64,000 bases of DNA from NCBI GenBank assembly GCA_022649305.1, contig JALCNW010000010.1, positions 18,008 to 82,007 of the forward strand, in the 5' to 3' direction. The translations under genes and the position numbers were made by a program. The DNA comes from Enterobacter sp. (GTDB taxonomy: Bacteria; Pseudomonadota; Gammaproteobacteria; Enterobacterales; Enterobacteriaceae). Of the stretch, positions 1 to 9,019 are shown one piece after another. Every line of letters starts with the position of its first letter. The stretch's first letter is position 1. The notes below the pieces were generated by a model, which searched no databases, had not been told where the DNA came from, and saw only the letters and a program-made list of their open reading frames with translations.

Positions 1-1080
1 CAAACGCTGGATATCGACGAACAAATCTATCTGGTACAACACCTGCCGCGTAACCTGACCGGTCGCCTGCTGGCATCGCTGCCAGCGGATGAACGCGCTC
101 GCGTTCGTCAGGTCATGAATTACGAGAAGAATAGCGTCGGTGCGATCATGGAGTTTGAGGTGATCATGGTGCGTCCCGACGTTACGCTGGCGACCGTGCA
201 GCGCTATTTACGGCGCCGAGGCAAGATGCCTCAGAACACCGATAAGCTGTTTGTCACGTCGCGTGATAAAACATTGCTCGGTGAACTTGAGCTGCAAACG
301 ATCCTGCTAAACAGCGCGCAGCGTCGGGTTAGCGAGGTTATGGAAGCCCAGCCGATGATCTTCTCACCGGAAGACGATGCTGAAAAAGCCGCCCGAACCT
401 TTGAGCGTGAGAACCTGATCAGTGCCGCTGTGGTCGATTCGGTTGGCAAATTAATGGGCCGCGTCACCATTGATGAAATTGTGGATGTCGTTTACGAAGA
501 GACCGACAACGACATGCGCGCTATGGGTGGTCTGAGTGCTGAAGAGGACGTCTATGCGCCCGTGAGTAAAGCGGTAAAAACTCGCTGGGCATGGCTCGCC
601 GTGAATCTGTGCACCGCGTTTATTGCTTCGCGGGTGATTGACGGTTTTGAACACACGATTTCTCAGCTGGTGGCGCTGGCGTCATTGATGCCTATTGTCG
701 CAGGAATTGGCGGCAATACAGGAAACCAAACCATCACCATGATCGTGCGTGCGCTGGCGCTGCAACATATTCAGCCGGGCAACTTCTCTTTCCTGATCTT
801 CAGAGAGATGGGGGTGGCGCTGATTAACGGTTTGGTCTGGGGCGGGATAATGGGCTGCGTGACCTGGTGGCTGTATGACGATATGGCGCTGGGTGGTGTG
901 ATGACTCTGGCGATGGTGCTCAACCTGCTGATGGCCGCGGTTATGGGGGTCATTATTCCCCTCACGATGATCAAGCTTGGGCGCGACCCCGCGGTGGGGT
1001 CGAGCGTGATGATTACCGCCATTACCGATACTGGCGGCTTCTTTATTTTTCTTGGTCTGGCGACGATTTTCCTGATGTAG
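1..1080 (+). CDS. mgtE: MgtE-family magnesium transporter, 5'-truncated by window edge
   Basis: The frame is open from base 1, so the gene begins outside the window; 359 residues are visible. The visible part holds the end of the cytosolic MgtE N domain, two CBS domains (roughly residues 45-165) and a membrane domain of about five helices. The GIGGNTGNQ stretch is the signature of the MgtE Mg2+ pore. The family imports Mg2+ (or Co2+) across the inner membrane and is gated by Mg2+ bound to the N/CBS domains. The first internal ATG at 115 is not the true start, because the upstream codons also encode N-domain-like sequence. Its 3' end overlaps the convergent SulP gene by 38 bases, and no terminator lies between them. 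Confidence 0.9.
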   Translation, partial: QTLDIDEQIYLVQHLPRNLTGRLLASLPADERARVRQVMNYEKNSVGAIMEFEVIMVRPDVTLATVQRYLRRRGKMPQNTDKLFVTSRDKTLLGELELQTILLNSAQRRVSEVMEAQPMIFSPEDDAEKAARTFERENLISAAVVDSVGKLMGRVTIDEIVDVVYEETDNDMRAMGGLSAEEDVYAPVSKAVKTRWAWLAVNLCTAFIASRVIDGFEHTISQLVALASLMPIVAGIGGNTGNQTITMIVRALALQHIQPGNFSFLIFREMGVALINGLVWGGIMGCVTWWLYDDMALGGVMTLAMVLNLLMAAVMGVIIPLTMIKLGRDPAVGSSVMITAITDTGGFFIFLGLATIFLM

Positions 1081-2290
1081 CGGCGTGTTTATGGTTGAGG
1101 CGGGAGGGAATAATCACCATCACGACGATCCCGCCCAGCACGCCAATCGCCAGGTTACCGGTTGAGACGGTAGCCGCCACGGTGATCAACATCACGACCG
1201 TTTCGGCTATTGGCGCGCCTTTCACCGTAGCAGGCTGAATGCTGTGCCAGTTAAAGGTTTTGAACGCCACAATCGCCATAATCCCGGCCAGCACTGCCAT
1301 GGGGATCTTAGCCATCACTTCGCTTAGCCCGGTGACCAGGACAAGCAGCACCAGACCGGCGGCAATAGTCGAAACGCGGCTGCGACCTTTGCCCATTTCA
1401 ACGTTGACGATAGTTTGACCGATCATTGCGCAACCGGCGATACCACCGTAAATCCCGGACATCATGTTAGCGACACCCAGCCCAATACTTTCACGACGTT
1501 TGTTGGACGTCGTTGCCGTGAGTTCGTCCACCAGTTTTGCCGTCAACAACGACTCCATCAGGCCAACAAACGCGATGCTTAACGCACAGGGCCAGATGAT
1601 GCTCAAGGTGTGCAGATTTAACGGAACCAACAGTTGCGTAAAACCAGGCAGACCGCCGCTCATCGAGCCTTCGTCACCAACGGTTGGCAGAATTTGCCCA
1701 CTGAACACGGTGAACAGAGTCAGCAGAACAATCGCAATGAGCGGGGACGGCACGCTTTTGATAACGCGCGGCGCCCACAGCACAATCAGCAATGTCAGTA
1801 CGAACAGGCCGATAATCAGCGGCTCTTTACTCCAGAAATGGGGAACCTGAGCGAAGAAAATAAGAATCCCCAGGGCGTTCACGAACCCTGTCATGACCGA
1901 CTGCGGAATAAAGCGCATCAGTCGCGCCATTCCCAGCACCCCAAACAGAATCTGGATAACGCCGGCGAGTAAGACGGCGGGAAGGATGTACTGAACACCG
2001 TGCAGATGCACCATCGGGCCGATAACCAGTGCGACAGACCCCGCAGCGGCAGTCACCATTGCTGGACGACCGCCCATAACGGAAAGCGCCAGGCACAACA
2101 CCACCGACGCAATCAGGCTTACTTTTGGGTCAACGCCTGCGATAACAGAAAATGAAATCACTTCGGGGATCAACGCCAGCGCAGTAATAACACCGGCCAG
2201 CGTTTCACGCATAAACAGTTTTGGCGAGCGCAGCACGCTTGCGACGCGGCTATCTTCAGGCGTCAGGTGAGAAGAGTGTGGTAATGACAT
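1043..2290 (-). CDS. SulP-family inorganic anion permease without STAS domain
   Basis: This 415-residue polytopic inner-membrane protein has the SulP N-terminal pattern (LAGVITALALIPE, then a GGRPAMVTAAAGS segment) and about ten to twelve hydrophobic helices. Family members carry sulfate, bicarbonate or dicarboxylates. The protein ends soon after the last helix with a short polar tail (SSPDQEK), so the C-terminal STAS domain found in DauA-type members is absent. The start at 2290 (MSLPHSS) was chosen because the frame runs further upstream to 2449 but that extension does not look like SulP sequence; no strong ribosome binding site is visible, so the start is uncertain. The gene is divergent from mqo and convergent with mgtE. 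The substrate cannot be told from sequence. Confidence 0.8.
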   Translation of the reverse strand: MSLPHSSHLTPEDSRVASVLRSPKLFMRETLAGVITALALIPEVISFSVIAGVDPKVSLIASVVLCLALSVMGGRPAMVTAAAGSVALVIGPMVHLHGVQYILPAVLLAGVIQILFGVLGMARLMRFIPQSVMTGFVNALGILIFFAQVPHFWSKEPLIIGLFVLTLLIVLWAPRVIKSVPSPLIAIVLLTLFTVFSGQILPTVGDEGSMSGGLPGFTQLLVPLNLHTLSIIWPCALSIAFVGLMESLLTAKLVDELTATTSNKRRESIGLGVANMMSGIYGGIAGCAMIGQTIVNVEMGKGRSRVSTIAAGLVLLVLVTGLSEVMAKIPMAVLAGIMAIVAFKTFNWHSIQPATVKGAPIAETVVMLITVAATVSTGNLAIGVLGGIVVMVIIPSRLNHKHAATSGKSSPDQEK

Positions 2291-2530
2291 AAAATTCGCA
2301 GGTTTGGGCAGGCATCCGTGCGCGCGATCACAAAGTGCAGCATAGTAGCCAGAAAAGAGGCTCTTTGCCAGTCGGTAAAATAATATCCTTATAAACAACA
2401 CATCATTAAATTTCACAATTACAATAATTTCGTAACCTTTAAACACCATTTAAAAGTTGCTACCGTTGCCCCGCAGTTTATTTCACCTGCAATTTCCACA
2501 AAAAATTCGATAACAAGTAAGGCATAAATG

Positions 2531-4186
2531 ATGAAAAAAATGACTGCCATGCTCTTTTCTATGGCTGTGGGGCTAAACGCCGTCTCTTTGACCGCGATGG
2601 CTGATGCGCCGAAAGAGCAGGAAACGGATGTCCTTTTAATCGGCGGCGGCATCATGAGCGCCACTCTGGGTACGTATCTGCAAGAATTACAACCAGACTG
2701 GTCGATGACCATGGTTGAACGTCTTGATGGCGTAGCAAAAGAGAGCTCAAACGGCTGGAACAACGCCGGTACGGGTCACTCGGCACTTATGGAACTGAAC
2801 TATACACCGCAGAAAAAGGACGGTTCCATTAGTATCGAGAAGGCCGTGGAGATCAACGAAGCTTTCCAGGTTTCGCGTCAGTTTTGGTCCCATCAGGTTA
2901 ACAGCGGCGTTATGCACGATCCGCACTCGTTCATCAATACCGTGCCGCACATGAGCTTTGTCTGGGGCGAACAGAACGTCAATTTCCTGCGCGCGCGCTA
3001 CGCGGCATTACAGCAGAGCAGCCTGTTCCGTGGCATGAAATATTCAGAAGATCATGCCCAGATTAAAGAGTGGGCACCGCTGGTCATGGAAGGGCGTAAC
3101 ACGAATCAGAAAGTGGCGGCAACCCGCACTGAGATTGGTACTGACGTTAACTACGGTGAAATCACCCGTCAGCTGGTAAGCGCGTTGCAGAAAAAAGATG
3201 ATTTCAATCTGCAACTCAGCACCGAAGTGCGTGGTTTTAAGCGCAACGCGGATAACAGCTGGAGCGTGACCGTTGCCGATCTCAAAAATAACGAAGCGGA
3301 ACATGTTATCAAGGCGAAGTTTGTCTTTATCGGAGCAGGTGGTGCTGCGTTAAAACTGCTGCAAGAATCCGGTATTCCTGAAGCAGACGACTATGCGGGC
3401 TTCCCGGTTGGCGGCCAGTTCCTGGTGTCCGATAACCCAGAAGTCGTGAATCGTCATCTGGCGAAGGTTTACGGTCAAGCCTCTGTGGGTGCGCCACCGA
3501 TGTCCGTGCCGCACATTGATACACGTATTCTTGATGGCAAGCGCGTGGTGCTGTTTGGACCTTTCGCAACCTTCTCCACCAAATTCCTGAAAAATGGCTC
3601 TCTGTGGGATCTGCTGAGCTCAACCACAACCTCAAACTTTATGCCAATGGTTGACGTGGGTCTGGATAACTTTGATTTGGTGAAATATCTGCTGAGCCAG
3701 GTGATGCTGTCTGACGACGATCGTTTTGCGGCTCTACAAGAATATTATCCTCAGGCGAAGAAAGAGGACTGGCGTTTGTGGCAGGCAGGCCAGCGTGTTC
3801 AGATAATCAAACGCGATCCAAAAGAGGGTGGTGTTCTGCGTCTGGGTACCGAAGTGGTCAGTGACAAAGATGGCACAATTGCGGCGCTGTTGGGCGCATC
3901 ACCGGGCGCATCTACTGCTGCACCTATCATGCTGCATTTGATGGAAAAAGTGTTCAAAGACAAAGTTGCCAGCCCTGAGTGGCAGGCAAAGCTGAAAACG
4001 ATTATTCCTTCTTATGGCACCAGGCTAAATGGTAACGTCGCAGCGACGGAACAAGAGCTGGAGTTCACCAGCCACGTTCTGCAGTTGAAATACGACAAAC
4101 CGCAAGCTGCCGACGTTGTGCCACAGGCCCAACCGCAGGCAAAACCTCAGCCGGACGCTAAACCGGTCGCGGATATCGCGCTCTGA
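2531..4186 (+). CDS. mqo: malate:quinone oxidoreductase
   Basis: Mqo oxidises malate to oxaloacetate and passes electrons to quinone, as an FAD-dependent peripheral inner-membrane enzyme that can replace malate dehydrogenase in the TCA cycle. The 551-residue protein matches the E. coli family length (548). The FAD Rossmann motif [12 protein letters not shown] lies near residues 35-46, followed by the [20 protein letters not shown] block typical of Mqo. The N-terminus looks like a Sec signal (KK, hydrophobic core, AMA), also seen in E. coli Mqo. The C-terminus carries a low-complexity Gln/Pro/Lys stretch near residues 530-546. A second ATG sits at 2528; 2531 fits the family start and an AAGG at 2519-2522. 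A strong terminator follows. Confidence 0.95.
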   Translation: MKKMTAMLFSMAVGLNAVSLTAMADAPKEQETDVLLIGGGIMSATLGTYLQELQPDWSMTMVERLDGVAKESSNGWNNAGTGHSALMELNYTPQKKDGSISIEKAVEINEAFQVSRQFWSHQVNSGVMHDPHSFINTVPHMSFVWGEQNVNFLRARYAALQQSSLFRGMKYSEDHAQIKEWAPLVMEGRNTNQKVAATRTEIGTDVNYGEITRQLVSALQKKDDFNLQLSTEVRGFKRNADNSWSVTVADLKNNEAEHVIKAKFVFIGAGGAALKLLQESGIPEADDYAGFPVGGQFLVSDNPEVVNRHLAKVYGQASVGAPPMSVPHIDTRILDGKRVVLFGPFATFSTKFLKNGSLWDLLSSTTTSNFMPMVDVGLDNFDLVKYLLSQVMLSDDDRFAALQEYYPQAKKEDWRLWQAGQRVQIIKRDPKEGGVLRLGTEVVSDKDGTIAALLGASPGASTAAPIMLHLMEKVFKDKVASPEWQAKLKTIIPSYGTRLNGNVAATEQELEFTSHVLQLKYDKPQAADVVPQAQPQAKPQPDAKPVADIAL

Positions 4187-4190
4187 GTTT

Positions 4191-4228
4191 AAAAAAGGCC
4201 GGGTTATCGCAACCCGGCCTTTTTTTTT
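4191..4228. terminator. bidirectional terminator between mqo and eco
   Basis: A perfect 10-bp stem (AGGCCGGGTT / AACCCGGCCT, 4196-4205 with 4211-4220) has a 5-base loop and is flanked by A-run on the left and T-run on the right. It can therefore stop transcription from both convergent genes. The stop codon of eco lies inside the T-run. Confidence 0.93.
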
Positions 4229-4730
4229 AACGCACGACGGCGTTGTGGATTTTCTCTTCTGCCTTCCAGACGCGATATTTCACGTCAATATTCTCAGGCG
4301 TATAGACCACGATCGGCAGTTTGCTGTTGTAGCGAAGCAGGCTGTTGTCGCCCAGATAAGCCGTCACAAACTTCTGCGTTTTCTGGCCATCCGGACAAGC
4401 CATCATGGTAGAGGCCGGGGAGGTCACATTACCAAAAACGTAATAGTCGTAGCCCCAGCCTTCCAGCGTTTTACTTTCCAGTTTGCCACCCAGACGATGC
4501 AGGTTGCAGTCCACTTCAAGGTTCTGACCAATCAGAAGCTCCACCTTAAATCCTGACTCATCTTCCTGAGCCGGCAGTTGGATGACCTGGCGCTTCATCC
4601 CCTTTTCAGCCTGCGGATAGGGTGCAATCTTTTCCAGCGGCTGGACTTTCTGTTGTTCACTGGCAAAAGCGCTGGTGCTCATGCAGGCAGCGGCGAGAAG
4701 GGCAATGGCAAATTTAGGTGCGTTTTTCAC
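4227..4730 (-). CDS. eco: ecotin, periplasmic serine protease inhibitor
   Basis: Ecotin is a periplasmic dimer that inhibits trypsin-fold serine proteases such as elastase, trypsin and factor Xa. The mature part matches ecotin nearly residue by residue ([20 protein letters not shown]), and the reactive loop STMMACPDG keeps the P1 methionine and the loop cysteine. A signal peptide of about 23 residues ends in AFA. I place the start at GTG 4730 because the AGGA of the ribosome binding site directly abuts ATG 4736, leaving no spacing there, while it lies six bases before the GTG; the GTG start also gives a normal MKN signal peptide. The alternative ATG start adds two residues. The gene shares a terminator with convergent mqo. 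Confidence 0.94.
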   Translation of the reverse strand: MKNAPKFAIALLAAACMSTSAFASEQQKVQPLEKIAPYPQAEKGMKRQVIQLPAQEDESGFKVELLIGQNLEVDCNLHRLGGKLESKTLEGWGYDYYVFGNVTSPASTMMACPDGQKTQKFVTAYLGDNSLLRYNSKLPIVVYTPENIDVKYRVWKAEEKIHNAVVR

Positions 4731-4940
4731 AGTCATTCCTTTTATGTCAAACGTTCGGGGCAAGATTAGCATAGCGCACTTTGTGAAGGAGATTGATTTA
4801 CCTATTTTTTCACTTTGCGTGGTGAATTTAACTGCTTGTTTAGCGCATGTTTAGAGGTAAATGCTGCTCTGGAACGCCAGGCGCGATCGTGTTAGGGTTA
4901 GCGGCAAATAATGTTATTCATCTGTAAAGGGAAGAGAGAC

Positions 4941-5204
4941 ATGATGGTTCGCGCAAAGCTTAAAACGCCTGAAGGCCGTAAATTCTTATTGGCGCTTTTC
5001 GTTGTGTTTTTGATTGCAGCCGCTGGAGTGGGGCGAGCAACCATTGTTGGCGTGATTGAGCAATACAACATTCCGCTCTCGGCATGGACCACCAGTATGT
5101 TTGTGCTGCAGTCGGCAATGATCTTTGTCTACAGCCTGGTCTTTACCGTACTGCTTGCGATACCGCTGGGAATTTATTTCCTCGGTGGAAGCGATAAGCA
5201 GTAA
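4941..5204 (+). CDS. small membrane protein, probably DUF2534 family
   Basis: This 87-residue protein has a basic N-terminus and two hydrophobic helices (about residues 13-33 and 50-78) separated by a polar loop, so it is likely an inner-membrane hairpin. From memory it resembles the enterobacterial DUF2534 family, which has no known function. The start at 4941 (MMVRAKL) follows a purine-rich AAGGGAAGAGAG ribosome binding site; an upstream in-frame ATG at 4911 has none. It stands alone between eco and tRNA-Pro, where E. coli K-12 has narP-ccm-nap. No function is proposed. Confidence 0.75.
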   Translation: MMVRAKLKTPEGRKFLLALFVVFLIAAAGVGRATIVGVIEQYNIPLSAWTTSMFVLQSAMIFVYSLVFTVLLAIPLGIYFLGGSDKQ

Positions 5205-5218
5205 GCTTAATGGTGATA

Positions 5219-5252
5219 TAAAAAAACCAACCTCAAGAGGTTGGTTTTTTTA
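5219..5252. terminator. bidirectional terminator between the small membrane gene and tRNA-Pro
   Basis: A 9-bp perfect stem (AACCAACCT / AGGTTGGTT, 5225-5233 with 5238-5246) has a CAAG loop, an A-run before it and a T-run after it. It serves both the plus-strand small gene and the minus-strand tRNA-Pro transcript. Confidence 0.9.
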
Positions 5253-5262
5253 TGGAGTATTT

Positions 5263-5339
5263 TGGTCGGCACGAGAGGATTTGAACCTCCGACCCCCGAC
5301 ACCCCATGACGGTGCGCTACCAGGCTGCGCTACGTGCCG
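5263..5339 (-). tRNA. proL: tRNA-Pro, anticodon GGG
   Basis: On the minus strand a 77-base tRNA with encoded CCA end is seen. The acceptor stem CGGCACG pairs with CGTGCCG, the T-loop reads TTCAAAT, and the anticodon loop ATGGGGT places GGG as anticodon, reading CCC (and CCU) codons. The sequence appears identical to E. coli proL as I remember it. It lies just upstream of yejM's 3' end, on the same strand, and ends at the terminator 5219-5252. Confidence 0.96.
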
Positions 5340-5410
5340 ACGCGTAAAATAATCCTACCTGTTTCCACTCTGAATGCAAGGGGTTACGGCGCTAATTGAT
5401 TTATTATTAA

Positions 5411-7171
5411 TCAGTTAGCGATGAAGCGTTTCTCATCCGTCAGTACCTGCAACAGCAAACTCAACTGCGGTTTTTGGTCGTGAATCTTCTCACCCTGCAG
5501 ATTGTACGTCTGATAATTACCATTACTGTTCAGGACTAACGTCAGAACCGGTGTCGTCACCGCAAGCGTATGGCTACTCGCCGCGGTGACCCAGTTGTGA
5601 CGGCGTACTGGGCTAAACAAATCCTGACCCTGAGAGTATTCGTTCGCTGGCGTGCTCACGTGCAGCAGACGTTGCATCAACGTGGTCATCACATCTTTAT
5701 GATCGGTCAACATGCTAATGCGCTGGGCAGGTGTGCCCGGCCAGTGGATAACCAGTGGGACGTGCAGGTTAGGGCGCGACCAACTGATACTCTTGGTTTC
5801 GTCACCCAACGGCACACCATGACCGGCGGTAATAATGACCACCGTATTATCCAGTTTGCCTGACTGTCGTAACGCATCCAGAACGCGTGCTATTTGTGCG
5901 TCTACATCGCCAGCGGCACGGCTGTAACGGCGGGTAAAGCCTTTCTGATTACTGTCATCAAGCGTGGTGCCGTTAAACGCGACCCAGGAGAACCAACGGT
6001 TATCTTCCTGTGCGTAGCGATTAAGCCAGTTTACCCATTGAGCCGCTGTTTTTTCGTCAGACTGACTCTGCGGGCTAGGGAGCGAGAAGTCTGACAATAA
6101 AGCCTGACGATAAAGCGGGCTGCTAAAACCATCTGATGAGAAAAGACCCAGCTGATAGCCCTGCTGATTCAGTGATGTAATCAGTGCTGCAGGCGTACGT
6201 GAAGACAGCACGCCATCCATGTAGCTTGCCGAGATACCGTAAAACAGGCCGAAGATGCCAGCGTCGGTGTTGTTACCCGAACTCATATGCTGCGTGAAGT
6301 TAATATTGTTATCAGCAAATTCAGCCAATGCAGGCATTTGCTTCTCGTAGCGAGAATAGTTCAGACCATCGACGGTGATTAATAGAACGTTCTGGCCTTG
6401 TCCCATATCGCGATAGCGCAAATCGCTCAGCGGATATTGAACCGAAACGGCCTCTGGATTGCCTTGCTCGACCAGCCGACGCTGATATTCCTGCGCGTCC
6501 AGCAGACCGTGTTTTTCCAGGAAGCGGCGCGCCGTCATCGGATAGGAAAGCGGCAAATTGGCTCGCTGCATGGTAATCGGGCGATAGAAATTTGCATCCG
6601 CCCAAATGTACATCACGTGCGAGCTGATAAACGCCACGAAGAACAGCGCGGCGACAGGTTTTGCGTAGTGACGACGGCGCGTCAGGCTACGGAGTTTTTG
6701 CCAACTCCATGTGGCAAACAGCATTTCAATCAGCAGGATAATGGGCACGCTGATAAACATCAGCTGCCAGTCACGTGCGGTTTCGTTCTGGTCGGGGTTA
6801 ATCACCAGTTCCCAGACGATAGGATTAAGATGCAGGTGGAAACGGGTAAAGACTTCGCTGTCGATAAGCAGCAGCGTCATGCCCGCAGTGGCAAGGATCG
6901 CGGATAAAAACCGCATCAGCCGCTGCGACATCACGATAAATGTCAGCGGAAACAGAATCAGCAGATACGTGGCAAAGACTAAAAAGCTAAAGTGCCCAAC
7001 AACGCTTATCCAGGAGTAGATACGCCCGGTTAGCGTCGTCGGCCAGTCGGCCACGAACAGATAACGGCTGCCAAGCACCATGCCCAACAAAATATTGAAC
7101 AAGGCAAACCAGTGCCCCCAGCTAACCATCTGGGAGACTTTTTCGCGGTAGCGCTGACGATTCGTTACCAT
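5411..7171 (-). CDS. yejM: inner-membrane LPS regulator YejM (PbgA/LapC)
   Basis: The 586-residue protein equals the E. coli length. It has five N-terminal transmembrane helices (DUF3413, about residues 15-190), a linker with the conserved NFYRPITMQRANLPLSYPM block, and a periplasmic sulfatase/alkaline-phosphatase-fold domain from about residue 245 (LLITVDGLNYSR). In E. coli this protein senses periplasmic LPS and restrains the LapB-FtsH degradation of LpxC, so it sets the rate of lipid A synthesis. It is essential there. It is encoded just downstream of yejL with a 19-base gap, likely one transcript. The sulfatase-fold domain is not known to be catalytically active in the canonical sense. 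Confidence 0.96.
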   Translation of the reverse strand: MVTNRQRYREKVSQMVSWGHWFALFNILLGMVLGSRYLFVADWPTTLTGRIYSWISVVGHFSFLVFATYLLILFPLTFIVMSQRLMRFLSAILATAGMTLLLIDSEVFTRFHLHLNPIVWELVINPDQNETARDWQLMFISVPIILLIEMLFATWSWQKLRSLTRRRHYAKPVAALFFVAFISSHVMYIWADANFYRPITMQRANLPLSYPMTARRFLEKHGLLDAQEYQRRLVEQGNPEAVSVQYPLSDLRYRDMGQGQNVLLITVDGLNYSRYEKQMPALAEFADNNINFTQHMSSGNNTDAGIFGLFYGISASYMDGVLSSRTPAALITSLNQQGYQLGLFSSDGFSSPLYRQALLSDFSLPSPQSQSDEKTAAQWVNWLNRYAQEDNRWFSWVAFNGTTLDDSNQKGFTRRYSRAAGDVDAQIARVLDALRQSGKLDNTVVIITAGHGVPLGDETKSISWSRPNLHVPLVIHWPGTPAQRISMLTDHKDVMTTLMQRLLHVSTPANEYSQGQDLFSPVRRHNWVTAASSHTLAVTTPVLTLVLNSNGNYQTYNLQGEKIHDQKPQLSLLLQVLTDEKRFIAN

Positions 7172-7190
7172 AAACTGTTGTTCGTTTCCC

Positions 7191-7418
7191 TTAATGCGCC
7201 CGATCGTTGCTAACCGAGGACTGCAAAGCCTGAGCGAAAGATTTTACGATCGCCTGACGTTGAGCGGGTGCAACGCTGGTATTGATAAGGTTGGTAACCA
7301 TATTTCCCAAAACCATCAGGGAAAGATCGGTCGGTGTTTTGTGTTTTTCCAGTACGTTGGCCAGCTCACTGAGCAGTTGTTCAACGTGTTCATCACTATA
7401 GCGGGAATGTTGTGGCAT
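7191..7418 (-). CDS. yejL: YejL, conserved small protein (UPF0352)
   Basis: This 75-residue soluble, mostly helical protein begins [16 protein letters not shown], which is the YejL signature, and matches the family length. Function is unknown. It is the first gene of a yejL-yejM pair and is divergent from yejK, with 134 bases between the start codons that must hold both promoters. The family is widespread in gammaproteobacteria, and its fixed position next to yejM and yejK suggests co-expression with envelope or nucleoid genes, but nothing in the sequence shows a biochemical role. Confidence 0.92.
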   Translation of the reverse strand: MPQHSRYSDEHVEQLLSELANVLEKHKTPTDLSLMVLGNMVTNLINTSVAPAQRQAIVKSFAQALQSSVSNDRAH

Positions 7419-7552
7419 AAATCAAAATCAGTTTGTTGATGAAAGGGCAACATATTACCGTAGCAGTAGCTTTTTTTCCCCTTTTTTATCTTCTGTTGCA
7501 CACATCCGTTGGTGGTGGTTGAATACCGCCCGGTCTTAAAGGAGAGTTTATC

Positions 7553-8560
7553 ATGAGTCTGGATATCAACCAGATTGCCTTGCACCAGCTTATCAAGCGC
7601 GATGAGCAAACCCTGGAGCTGGTGCTGCGCGATTCGTTACTTGAACCAACGGCAACCGTCGTGGACATGATGGCGGAATTACACCGCGTCTATAGTGCCA
7701 AAAATAAAGCGTATGGTATGTTCACCGAAGAGAGTGAACTGGCACAAAGTCTGCGCCTTCAGCGCCAGGGCGAAGAGGATTTTCTCGCATTCAGCCGGGC
7801 GGCGACCGGGCGTCTGCGTGACGAACTGGCAAAATACCCGTTTGCGGATGGCGGCATCGTGCTGTTCTGCCAGTACCGTTACCTGGCGGTGGAATATTTG
7901 CTGGTCACGGTACTGAATAACCTGAGCAGCATGCGTGTGAATGAGCAGCTCGACATTAGCTCCACGCATTATCTGGATATCAACCACGCGGATATCGTGG
8001 CGCGCATCGATCTGACCGAATGGGAAACCAATCCTGATTCGACCCGCTACCTGACCTTCCTGAAAGGGCGCGTTGGACGCAAAGTCGCGGACTTCTTTAT
8101 GGACTTCCTCGGTGCCAGCGAAGGCCTGAACGCGAAAGCGCAGAATAAAGGTTTACTGCAAGCGTTGGATGACTTCACCGCTGAGGCACAACTTGATAAA
8201 TCTGAGCGTCAGAACGTGCGTCAGCAGGTTTACAGCTATTGCAGCGAGCAGTTGCAGGCTGGCGAAGAGATCGAGCTGGAATCGCTGTCTAAGGAGCTGG
8301 CAGGCATCAGCGAAGTCAGTTTCCAGGCGTTTACCGCAGATAAGGGCTACGAGCTGGAAGAGAGCTTCCCCGCGGATCGTAGTACGCTGCGCCAGTTAAC
8401 CAAATTTTCCGGCAGCGGCGGTGGCTTAACCGTCAATTTTGATGCGATGTTGTTGGGCGAACGCATCTTCTGGGATCCGGCCACCGATACGCTGACCATT
8501 AAAGGTACGCCACCGAATCTGCGCGATCAGCTCCAGCGCCGCACGTCCGGCAGTAAATAG
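7553..8560 (+). CDS. yejK: nucleoid-associated protein YejK
   Basis: The 335-residue protein matches E. coli YejK (NdpA) in length and sequence, starting [19 protein letters not shown]. The family is found on the spermidine nucleoid and has been reported to interact with topoisomerase IV and gyrase. It is soluble, without signal or membrane segments. The start at 7553 has a strong AAAGGAGAG ribosome binding site. It is divergent from yejL and convergent with rplY, from which a strong terminator separates it. Confidence 0.94.
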   Translation: MSLDINQIALHQLIKRDEQTLELVLRDSLLEPTATVVDMMAELHRVYSAKNKAYGMFTEESELAQSLRLQRQGEEDFLAFSRAATGRLRDELAKYPFADGGIVLFCQYRYLAVEYLLVTVLNNLSSMRVNEQLDISSTHYLDINHADIVARIDLTEWETNPDSTRYLTFLKGRVGRKVADFFMDFLGASEGLNAKAQNKGLLQALDDFTAEAQLDKSERQNVRQQVYSYCSEQLQAGEEIELESLSKELAGISEVSFQAFTADKGYELEESFPADRSTLRQLTKFSGSGGGLTVNFDAMLLGERIFWDPATDTLTIKGTPPNLRDQLQRRTSGSK

Positions 8561-8567
8561 CAGACAT

Positions 8568-8596
8568 AAAAAAACCCCGCAATGCGGGGTTTTTCT
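8568..8596. terminator. bidirectional terminator between yejK and rplY
   Basis: A 7-bp GC-rich stem (ACCCCGC / GCGGGGT, 8574-8580 with 8584-8590) with a 3-base loop is flanked by an A-run and a T-run. Confidence 0.9.
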
Positions 8597-8610
8597 CAAC
8601 TTGTTGGCGA

Positions 8611-8895
8611 TTAAGCGCGAACGAAGTCGACGTGAGACAGTTTTGGCTTAAACGGGTGACGCTGAACAGCCTGAACTTTCACTTTTTCTTCTTTACCATC
8701 GAAAACGATAGTCAGAACTTCAGTGTAGAACCCTTCTTTAGTCTGCTGGTTCCAGACTTTGTCCTGGTCCAGTTCGATAGCAACTGGAGCGGCATCGCCA
8801 CCATAAATGATAGCCGGGAACTTGTTAGCTGCGCGCAGGCGGCGGCTCGCACCCTTACCCTGCACATTACGAACTTCTGCATTGATAGTGAACAT
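8611..8895 (-). CDS. rplY: 50S ribosomal protein L25
   Basis: The 94-residue protein equals E. coli L25 in length and starts [20 protein letters not shown]25 binds 5S rRNA (loop E) in the large subunit; this is the short form without the CTC C-terminal domain. The frame is open to 8997, but the start at 8895 was chosen because it follows an AGAGAG purine block and matches the family; the upstream extension is cysteine-poor non-family sequence. It lies downstream of radD on the same strand with a 124-base gap, and probably has its own promoter there. Confidence 0.97.
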   Translation of the reverse strand: MFTINAEVRNVQGKGASRRLRAANKFPAIIYGGDAAPVAIELDQDKVWNQQTKEGFYTEVLTIVFDGKEEKVKVQAVQRHPFKPKLSHVDFVRA

Positions 8896-9019
8896 TGATT
8901 TCTCTCTGTATATAAGTCCTGCAACAGGCGACCCAGCAGCAGGTGAGTGTTCTGCCTCACGGATGTGAAGCGGGCGGCATTTTATACTCAAACGCACTTC
9001 ACATCAATGAAAAGTGCCT

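Noticed and set aside
1043..2449. Longer SulP start at 2449
   Set aside because: The extra 53 residues do not look like SulP sequence and no ribosome site is seen; the shorter start at 2290 was kept.
4116..4556. 146-residue plus-strand frame antisense to eco
   Set aside because: It crosses the mqo-eco terminator and is antisense to ecotin.
5125..5352. 75-residue plus-strand frame running through tRNA-Pro
   Set aside because: It covers the small membrane gene's end, a terminator and a tRNA gene; not a real coding region.
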